From Anaerolineales bacterium (GTDB lineage Bacteria > Chloroflexota > Anaerolineae > Anaerolineales > Villigracilaceae), in NCBI GenBank assembly GCA_020634895.1, contig JACKAV010000004.1, positions 365,688 to 429,687 on the forward strand: a stretch of DNA of 64,000 bases, written 5' to 3'. Both the position numbers and the translations under genes were made by a program. Position 1 is the first letter of the stretch. Every line of letters starts with the position of its first letter. Below the pieces are notes generated by a model. That model was not told the DNA's origin, made no database searches, and saw only the letters and a program-made list of their open reading frames with translations. Below are positions 58,380-64,000 of the stretch, in pieces.

Positions 58380-59327
58380 ATGGAAAATGACGAAACAAAA
58401 ATTCCTCAACTCGATAAAGAGGGACTATCGCACAAGTCCGTAAACCTGTGGCAGATCACATGGCGCCGACTCTTCCGCCGCCGCTCCGCGCTGGTGGGAA
58501 TGGGCATCCTCGGTTTGTTGGTGTTCATCGCGCTCACTGCGCAATGGCTGGCTCCCTATGGTTTTGATGAAGTCCTCATCGGCAAGGAGAATGTGAGTTC
58601 AAGAGAAAAGCCCTGCATCCACCTGTTGGGCTGCCCCGCAGATCAGCCTCAGCATCTTGCCGGTATCGACGGAAACGTCCGCGACCAGTACAGCCGTCTG
58701 CTGTATGGCGCGCGGTTGAGTCTGATGGTCGGCTTTTCCACAGTGACGTTCGCCATCATCATCGGCACAGTGCTCGGCGCGATTGCCGGGTATTTTGGCG
58801 GCTGGTGGGATAACATCATCATGCGCTTCATGGATGTGCTTCTGGCATTTCCGTCCCTGCTGCTCGCTATCGCCATCGTCACGGTTCTCGGACCCGGGCT
58901 TATCAATGCCTTGATCGCGATCGGTATTGTTTCCATTCCCGCCTATGCCCGTGTGATGCGCGCCTCGGTGTTGACCGTGCGTGAGATGGAATATGTCTCT
59001 GCCACGCGCGCGCTTGGCGGCTCGAATATGCAGATCCTCTTCCTGCGAATCCTGCCGAATGCGTTGACTCCGCTCATCGTGCAGGGGACTCTCGGTATTG
59101 CTTCCGCAATTTTGGACGCTGCGGCTCTTTCCTTCCTCGGGCTTGGTGCGCAGCCCCCGACACCTGAGTGGGGCTCCATGCTTGGTGCGGAACGCAATCA
59201 GGTCTTCACCGCTCCGCATCTGGTCTTTTACCCCGGCTTGATGATCATGTTGACCGTGTTGTCCTTCAACTTGATTGGTGACGGTTTGCGCGACGCGCTC
59301 GACCCGCGTTTGGCACACTCCAGTTAG
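58380..59327 (+). CDS. Peptide-type ABC transporter permease (DppC/OppC family)
   Basis: A 315-residue permease with the OppC-type cytoplasmic N-terminus (LWQITWRRLFRRRSALVGMG), first helix near 37-55, a periplasmic loop with HLLGCPADQPQ, and the coupling motif EMEYVSATRALGGSNMQILF near 204-223 followed by PLIVQGTLGIASAILDAAAL. It ends NLIGDGLRDALDPRLA as usual. No oppD or oppF ATPase genes follow; a strong terminator does, so the ATPases must be encoded elsewhere. Confidence 0.92.
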   Translation: MENDETKIPQLDKEGLSHKSVNLWQITWRRLFRRRSALVGMGILGLLVFIALTAQWLAPYGFDEVLIGKENVSSREKPCIHLLGCPADQPQHLAGIDGNVRDQYSRLLYGARLSLMVGFSTVTFAIIIGTVLGAIAGYFGGWWDNIIMRFMDVLLAFPSLLLAIAIVTVLGPGLINALIAIGIVSIPAYARVMRASVLTVREMEYVSATRALGGSNMQILFLRILPNALTPLIVQGTLGIASAILDAAALSFLGLGAQPPTPEWGSMLGAERNQVFTAPHLVFYPGLMIMLTVLSFNLIGDGLRDALDPRLAHSS

Positions 59328-59337
59328 TGATCCCAGA

Positions 59338-59373
59338 ATCAAAAAAGCCCGTCTTTACGACGGGCTTTTTGTT
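59338..59373. terminator. Bidirectional terminator
   Basis: AAAAAGCCCGTC pairs with GACGGGCTTTTT around five bases, flanked by A and T runs, between convergent genes. Confidence 0.9.
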
Positions 59374-59385
59374 TTCATAATTTTG

Positions 59386-60183
59386 TTATCCGCCAAACAT
59401 CAACGCCCAGGCGGTGAGTCCGCCGAATATTAGCAGCACCAGCGCAACACCAATGGACACTTCGCGGGATTCACGCTCATCCTGCAGGGAGAACTCAGGC
59501 GGCATCCCGACTGTGATCCACTTGGGTGCGGCGAACCAGGCGAATATCGCGCCGCCGATCAACCCGCCAATGTGCCCCCAATTGTCGATGCTGGGCGCAA
59601 GCCCAAGGAAGAGGTTGATCGCAATAATGAAGACCGCGTTACCGATCGCCTGACGGGCATGAGAGCCGAACAACTTGCGGTTTTGGTAGAACAGGATCGC
59701 TTCCGCGGCGATCAACCCAAATATCGAAGTGGACGCGCCCACGGAATATCCCTGCGTGAAGAGGAAGGAAAGCACATTCCCCGAGAACCCGGCAAGGAAA
59801 TATAAAAGCAGGAAACGCGTACGCCCGAAGTGACGTTCTATCAATGTGCCAATGGAAAGCAGCGCGTACATATTGAAGAAGATATGCGGAATGGAGCCGT
59901 GCAGGAAGATCGGCGTGATCAACCGCCAAAGCTCGCCATTGTAAATATTTTGGCTGATGCGTGCTCCGAGCGAAGTGACCTGGTCGATGCCGTATGCCGA
60001 AAGCGGAAAAAACGCCGAGGCGATCATCTGCAGGATGTAGAAAAAAACGGTAACGCCGATAAGAGCGTAGGTCATTGTGGGCGGCTGGGACGGCAGACGC
60101 ACAACGTATTGCTGTCGGGGTTGGGCAGGCTCGGGTGGCCGCTCCATGAACGGGTCCGGTGATGAGGCGGGAGTCTGGTTCAT
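59386..60183 (-). CDS. Rhomboid-family intramembrane serine protease
   Basis: A 265-residue protein with a Pro-rich cytoplasmic N-terminus of about 35 residues and six to seven membrane helices. The catalytic Ser151 is in GASTSIFG and the catalytic His204 in NWGHIGGLIGG; FLHGSIPHIFFNMYALLSIG (94-113) supplies the conserved His and Asn. It cleaves membrane-embedded substrates; the target is unknown. Its ATG overlaps the gmk stop codon by 4 nt (ATGA), so it is translated together with guanylate kinase. Confidence 0.93.
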   Translation of the reverse strand: MNQTPASSPDPFMERPPEPAQPRQQYVVRLPSQPPTMTYALIGVTVFFYILQMIASAFFPLSAYGIDQVTSLGARISQNIYNGELWRLITPIFLHGSIPHIFFNMYALLSIGTLIERHFGRTRFLLLYFLAGFSGNVLSFLFTQGYSVGASTSIFGLIAAEAILFYQNRKLFGSHARQAIGNAVFIIAINLFLGLAPSIDNWGHIGGLIGGAIFAWFAAPKWITVGMPPEFSLQDERESREVSIGVALVLLIFGGLTAWALMFGG

Positions 60184-60794
60184 AATGTCACCGTGCGATG
60201 GTGTACCTTCAAATGTTCGGCTGCGATGATGGCGCGTACTTTATCCACGGTGTCATCCAGATGAAAATCGTGATTGATGATGACGTAGTCAAAGGCGTCC
60301 AGCCGCTGCAGTTCCTTGCGGGCAGTGGCAATGCGCAGGGAAAGTGAGTCGGGGGATTCGGTCTTGCGTTCGCGCAGGCGTTTTTCGAGTTCCTCTTCGC
60401 TTTCGCAGGTGATGAAGATCAAAAGCGCTTCAGGCGCGAGCTTGCGGACCGTTTCGGCACCCTGCACGTCAACCCGCATCACCACATCCTTGTCGCTGGC
60501 AAATGCGCTGCGCACCTGCTCTTTGGGAATGCCCTTGTAGTCGCCGTACACAATGGCGTATTCGATCAACTCATTCTCTTCGATCATCCGCGCAAACTCA
60601 TCTTTGGAAACGAAGAAATAATCTCTGCCATTCACCTCGGCGGGACGTTTTTCGCGTGTGGTTGCAGTGACAACAAAATGGAACGGGAACTCGCGTTCCT
60701 TCATCCGCTGGACGACAGAATCTTTACCAACGCCAGACGGACCGGATATGACGATCAACAGAGGATTGGGTTTGCGGAGATCGAATTCAGACAT
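60180..60794 (-). CDS. gmk: Guanylate kinase
   Basis: A 204-residue kinase that converts GMP and ATP to GDP and ADP. The P-loop is SGPSGVGKDS at residues 17-26, and the GMP-binding region has VTATTREKRPAEVNGRDYFF near 38-57 and EYAIVYGDYKGIPKEQVRSA near 77-96, with VDVQGAETVRK following. A Walker-A Thr is replaced by Asp-Ser, which is tolerated in this family. First gene of a two-gene unit with the rhomboid protease. Confidence 0.95.
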   Translation of the reverse strand: MSEFDLRKPNPLLIVISGPSGVGKDSVVQRMKEREFPFHFVVTATTREKRPAEVNGRDYFFVSKDEFARMIEENELIEYAIVYGDYKGIPKEQVRSAFASDKDVVMRVDVQGAETVRKLAPEALLIFITCESEEELEKRLRERKTESPDSLSLRIATARKELQRLDAFDYVIINHDFHLDDTVDKVRAIIAAEHLKVHHRTVTL

Positions 60795-61203
60795 GTGCGT
60801 ATTTTACCAATATTCGCCTCTCTTCAGACTTGTGGTTGATCCTGTTTAATTTGCCTGATACACACTTGTAGTTTTTATTGCAAGTGTGAGGGTCTCGTGG
60901 GTAACACATCTTATCGGTTAAACGCGCCAAAAGGTCATTTAAGGGGGGAATTTTGCTCGAAATGCTTTTTAATGTAAAAACATCCCCCCAAATGTATAAT
61001 TCTAGTAATTTTATCCGAATTGTTGTGACTTTTGTCACATCAGGGCATGTGCATATTTACTAGGCATTAATCCTACTCTTAAGTAAAATTTTCGATATCT
61101 GCTCAAAATTGTCAAAGCAGTCAATTTCTCCAAAGGAGGCTTGTTTAATCGAAAAAAAACGCTATTCTCATCTTTGCATAAGATTGATCTAAGGAGAATG
61201 ATT
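60795..61203. other. 409-bp divergent intergenic region before the decahaem gene
   Basis: It holds a hairpin (CACACTTG / CAAGTGTG, 60861-60888), a TATAAT hexamer at 60995-61000 and a CRP/FNR-like site at 61024. I looked for a GEMM cyclic-di-GMP riboswitch, common before multihaem genes, and do not see its conserved parts. No additional gene is apparent. Confidence 0.45.
61024..61039 (+). promoter_or_regulatory. CRP/FNR-family operator-like site
   Basis: TGTGACTTTTGTCACA matches TGTGA-N6-TCACA, the consensus of CRP, on a perfect inverted repeat, 165 bp before the start of the decahaem gene. The CRP/FNR family member that might bind is not in the window. Confidence 0.6.
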
Positions 61204-63327
61204 ATGAAGTTAAAGAAGTTCCTAGTTTTGCTTGGTATCTTGGTTGTGATCGGCGCAGTATTAGCGGCATGCGGCGGCACACAGGCTACCGAAACAGCTA
61301 CTGAAGCGACAACAGAAGAAGCTACTTCCAGCAGCGCTCCAGTAGTACCCGAAACCCCCTACCTTGCTGACTGGCAAAGCAGCGCCCATGCCCAGGTCGC
61401 CGATGAGCCTTTCCGTCATTGGGATGGGGAAGACCCAGCTGAGGTTCCCACCTCCTGCGCCAAGTGCCATACCAGCGCTGGTTACCAGGATTTCCTCGGA
61501 GTCGACGGCTCTGAAGCCGGAAAAGTGGATGCCAATGTGGCAGCTGCTGATTCACAAGGCATTCAGTGCGTGGCTTGTCACAACGCTGGAACCATTTCCA
61601 AGACCACTGTGACCTTCCCCTCCGGCGTGACCATTACCTCCGGTGATGACACCCGTTGTATGGAATGCCACCAGGGACGCGAGTCCAAGGTCAGCGTTGA
61701 CGCGTTCATCGCCCAGTTTGGTGAGAACGTTGATCCCGATGCCGTTCCCGCGCCCGTTAAGGACGACAATGGCAACGATGTCAAACTTGGTTTCCGCAAT
61801 GTTCACTACTATGCCGCAGCCGCCACCCTCTACGGTGGAATGGTCCACGGTGGGTACGAATATGACGGTCTGACCTATGACGCCAAGAACACCCATGTTG
61901 ACGGCTACGATACTTGTATCGGCTGCCACGATCCTCACACGCTCGAAGTGAAGGTCGAACAGTGCTCGCTCTGCCACGACGGCGTTGCCACCGTGGAAGA
62001 TCTGAAGGACGTTCGCATGGTCTCCTCCGCCAAGGACTACGACGGCGACGGCAATGTTGAAGAAGGCATGTACTACGAGATCCAGGGCCTGCAGGAAATC
62101 CTCATGGCTCAGATCCAGAAGTACGCTGTGGATACCGCCGGTGCCGAGATCTCTTACGACGGCGCGACCTATCCTTACTTCATGGGCACCGATGGCAAAG
62201 CCTACGCGAACTGGACCCCCCGTTTGCTGAAGGCTGCCTACAACTACCAGGTTTCCATCAAGGATCCCGGTGCATTCGCCCACGGCGGCAAGTACATCGT
62301 CGAACTGCTGTATGACTCCATCTCCGACCTCGGCGGTGACGTCTCCGGTCTGGCTCGCGATGATGCTGGTCACTTCGCCGGCAACACTGAACCCTTCCGC
62401 CACTGGGACCTCGATGCTGAGGGCAACCCTGTCTACGAAGTGGAAGCTGCCTGCTCCAAGTGCCACAGCGCCACTGGTCTGCCGCAGTTCATTGAATACG
62501 GCACCAACCTGCCCAACCCGTCCGCCAATGGCTTCATGTGCATCACCTGCCATAACGAAGAAGCCTTCCCCGAGCGCTACACTGTCGCTTCTGTGACCTT
62601 CCCCAGCGGCGCCACTGTCAGCTTTGGCGGCAAAGATGCAGACGGCAACTTCGTTGCTGACGACTCCAACCTCTGTATCGAATGCCATCAAGGTCGCTCC
62701 TCCAAGCCCTCTGTTGACAAGGCTCTTACTGGCAAGGATAGCGATACACCCGATGCCAAGATCCGCTTCACCAACATCCACTACTTCGCTGCCGGCGCTA
62801 CCATCTTTGGTGCTGATGTTCAGGGTGCCTATATGTACGACGGCAAGGACTATGTCGGACAGAACATGCACGCCTCGGATGACGGCAAGATGAACAAGTG
62901 CGCAGACTGCCACGATGTTCACGCGCTTGAACCCAAGGTCGAAGCCTGCGAAACCTGTCACGATACCACCGACCCGAAGGCCATTCGTGAGTCTGATGTG
63001 GATTACGACGGTGACGGCGACGTGACCGAAGGCATCTACGGCGAAGTCGAGACTCTCAAGGAAGCTCTCTACGCCGCGATCCAGACGTACGCCGAAGGCA
63101 CTGGCAACCCCATCGAATACAACGCAAATGCCTACCCGTACTTCTTCGGTGCAGACGGCAAGAGCTACACAGCTTTCACGCCGCGCCTGCTCAAAGCCGC
63201 CTACAACTACCAGTACGTCCAGAAAGACCCGGGCAACTACGTCCACAATCCGAAATTCGTCATTCAGTTCCTGATTGACTCCATCGAGGATCTGGGCGGA
63301 GACGTGAGTGCCTACACTCGCCCGTAA
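61204..63327 (+). CDS. Decahaem c-type cytochrome lipoprotein with internal duplication
   Basis: A 707-residue lipoprotein. The start is the ATG at 61204 with AAGGAGAA upstream; the lipobox Cys23 is in VLAACGG, followed by a Thr/Glu-rich stalk. Ten CxxCH haem motifs are present, in two sets of five: CAKCH, CVACH, CMECH, CIGCH, CSLCH, then CSKCH, CITCH, CIECH, CADCH, CETCH. The two halves of about 330 residues are clearly homologous (ARDDAGHFAGNTEPFRHWD echoes VADEPFRHWDGED; both halves have TPRLLKAAYNYQ near their ends). It is probably anchored on the outer face and may conduct electrons to or from extracellular partners. A terminator follows. Confidence 0.92.
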   Translation: MKLKKFLVLLGILVVIGAVLAACGGTQATETATEATTEEATSSSAPVVPETPYLADWQSSAHAQVADEPFRHWDGEDPAEVPTSCAKCHTSAGYQDFLGVDGSEAGKVDANVAAADSQGIQCVACHNAGTISKTTVTFPSGVTITSGDDTRCMECHQGRESKVSVDAFIAQFGENVDPDAVPAPVKDDNGNDVKLGFRNVHYYAAAATLYGGMVHGGYEYDGLTYDAKNTHVDGYDTCIGCHDPHTLEVKVEQCSLCHDGVATVEDLKDVRMVSSAKDYDGDGNVEEGMYYEIQGLQEILMAQIQKYAVDTAGAEISYDGATYPYFMGTDGKAYANWTPRLLKAAYNYQVSIKDPGAFAHGGKYIVELLYDSISDLGGDVSGLARDDAGHFAGNTEPFRHWDLDAEGNPVYEVEAACSKCHSATGLPQFIEYGTNLPNPSANGFMCITCHNEEAFPERYTVASVTFPSGATVSFGGKDADGNFVADDSNLCIECHQGRSSKPSVDKALTGKDSDTPDAKIRFTNIHYFAAGATIFGADVQGAYMYDGKDYVGQNMHASDDGKMNKCADCHDVHALEPKVEACETCHDTTDPKAIRESDVDYDGDGDVTEGIYGEVETLKEALYAAIQTYAEGTGNPIEYNANAYPYFFGADGKSYTAFTPRLLKAAYNYQYVQKDPGNYVHNPKFVIQFLIDSIEDLGGDVSAYTRP

Positions 63328-63341
63328 GTAATACAAGCAAT

Positions 63342-63379
63342 AAAAAAGGCGGCGGACAGCAATGTCCGCCGCCTTTTTT
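63342..63379 (+). terminator. Terminator after the decahaem gene
   Basis: AAAAAAGGCGGCGGACA pairs with TGTCCGCCGCCTTTTTT around four bases, 14 nt after the stop codon. Confidence 0.92.
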
Positions 63380-63448
63380 AATACCCGCTTAATCATACAA
63401 AAACTATGATGTTCAACACTGCATCTGCCTGACATCCGCTCGTAAAAT

Positions 63449-63486
63449 TGGGGCAATTGCCCCATGTCTGTAATTGGGAATATAAT
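63449..63486 (+). promoter_or_regulatory. Palindrome and promoter before the last cytochrome gene
   Basis: TGGGGCAATTGCCCCA (63449-63464) is a perfect 16-bp palindrome. It overlaps TTGCCC (63457-63462), which with TATAAT at 63481-63486 forms a promoter with 18-bp spacing. Confidence 0.5.
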
Positions 63487-63524
63487 ATTGGAATTGTCCA
63501 ATTTTATAAATTAAGGAGAATGTG

Positions 63525-64000
63525 ATGCACCATTGGATACGGATACGCACGCCTCACATCTGGACCGTAAGTTTGATCCTCGGCATCGGATTGTTTGCCT
63601 TTGCCCTGGTTTTGTCAACTTCGCCCGTGGAAGCTGCGCCTGGAGTTCAGCCCGCACACCAGGACGATAAACCTGGTAATGACTTTTGTCTCGCATGCCA
63701 TCAAGAGGAAGGAAAAACCAAGAAGATCGGCAACGACGAATTGTCAGTGACCATCAACCCCATCGAATTCGGTCTCTCTGTTCATGGCAGCGAAGGTCTT
63801 GTTTGCGTGGACTGCCACACTGATATCAGTGACTACCCCCACCCGAAAGTAACAGAAAAGAACGCACGTGCTTTCACCTTGAGTTTTCTTGATACCTGCA
63901 AGGAATGCCATGAAGAACAGGCAACCAAGGTTCAGGATAGTGTCCATCAGGTTGCGTTCGATGAAGGCAATGTCAATGCCGCCGTCTGCATGGACTGTCA
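63525..64000 (+). CDS. Multihaem cytochrome c, N-terminal part (cut by window end)
   Basis: The frame starts at the ATG of 63525 with AAGGAG ten bases upstream and is still open at the window end. Residues 13-38 form a signal peptide or anchor. Haem motifs seen so far are CLACH (near residue 55), CVDCH, CKECH and the start of a fourth (CMDCH), which is interrupted by the edge. The spacing and SVHGSEGLVCVDCHTDIS resemble the cytochrome c3/NapC-like family of quinol-linked multihaem proteins. It follows the decahaem gene with its own promoter, and the two may form an electron-transfer chain. Confidence 0.85.
   Translation, partial: MHHWIRIRTPHIWTVSLILGIGLFAFALVLSTSPVEAAPGVQPAHQDDKPGNDFCLACHQEEGKTKKIGNDELSVTINPIEFGLSVHGSEGLVCVDCHTDISDYPHPKVTEKNARAFTLSFLDTCKECHEEQATKVQDSVHQVAFDEGNVNAAVCMDC

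Noticed and set aside
60795..61203. Possible cyclic-di-GMP riboswitch before the decahaem gene
   Set aside because: The conserved GEMM core and tetraloop receptor sequences are not present; only a simple hairpin and a CRP-like site are seen.
61552..63501. Long open frame of 649 codons on the strand opposite the decahaem gene
   Set aside because: It is an antisense shadow created by the codon bias of the real gene, which has ten CxxCH motifs, a lipobox and a good ribosome site.
1..64000. tRNA, rRNA, CRISPR array, insertion sequence or prophage
   Set aside because: No regularly spaced repeats, transposase, integrase or structural RNA sequence was found on reading both strands.

Overview
The window looks like a chromosomal segment of a Chloroflexota bacterium, most likely class Anaerolineae (inference). 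Supporting traits are several Cys-anchored binding proteins with Thr/Glu/Ala/Pro-rich stalks, a large STAND-ATPase regulator ending in a BTAD/SARP domain, a circularly permuted family-5 binding protein, multihaem c-type lipoproteins and abundant small palindromic repeats. I see no rRNA, tRNA, CRISPR array, insertion sequence or prophage. Coding density is high; most gene ends carry a clear stem-loop.

Layout. 1-3.2 kb: 3' end of dnaN and a PEP/pyruvate-binding ATP-grasp protein. 3.2-6.5 kb (minus): GntR regulator, slipin, SdpI-like protein, DUF4177 protein and YhfC-type membrane protease, with two parS-like 16-mers between genes. 6.7-11.4 kb: pdxS-pdxT (PLP synthase), an acetyltransferase-like protein, a small protein, a HAD phosphatase and an anchored alpha-helical-barrel-like protein. 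11.4-15.4 kb (minus): phnD-phnC-phnE uptake system with a strongly enlarged permease. 15.6-21.1 kb (minus): PLP decarboxylase, lipA, NfeD-type protease, TauE/SafE exporter and Rrf2 regulator. 21.3-24.9 kb: a YbhN-like membrane protein and an MrfA-like helicase with an embedded HNH domain. 25-30.6 kb: two small membrane genes, a MerR-like regulator, a PucC/BCD-type MFS transporter, a HutX-like haem protein, an FTR1 iron permease and a DtxR-type regulator.

30.7-40.7 kb is a coherent sucrose/alpha-glucoside unit: a LacI repressor, binding protein and two permeases, a decayed GH1 beta-glucosidase, trehalose synthase, fructokinase and amylosucrase. Near-identical LacI-type operators lie at the repressor and at the transporter promoter. 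The inferred logic is sucrose import, conversion by amylosucrase into glucan plus fructose, and fructose phosphorylation by the ROK kinase. 40.8-46.2 kb: a NifX-like protein, a DUF2202 protein, and a cytochrome bc-type complex (cytochrome b, Rieske protein, three-haem cytochrome c).

47.6-52.9 kb (minus) is the most unusual locus: a STAND/BTAD regulator followed by a previously unlisted 48-residue membrane peptide, a DUF5317 membrane protein, a small NHLP-clan-like protein and an HD-GYP phosphodiesterase. The four downstream genes overlap one another, and the ribosome binding site of the peptide gene is buried in a hairpin that starts at the regulator's stop codon. I propose it as a candidate peptide-signalling/cyclic-di-GMP module. 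53.2-64 kb: a universal stress protein, mobA, an AmrS-type radical SAM enzyme, a peptide-type ABC transporter with a circularly permuted binding protein, rhomboid and gmk, then a ten-haem lipoprotein behind a CRP/FNR-like site and the start of a second multihaem cytochrome cut by the window end.
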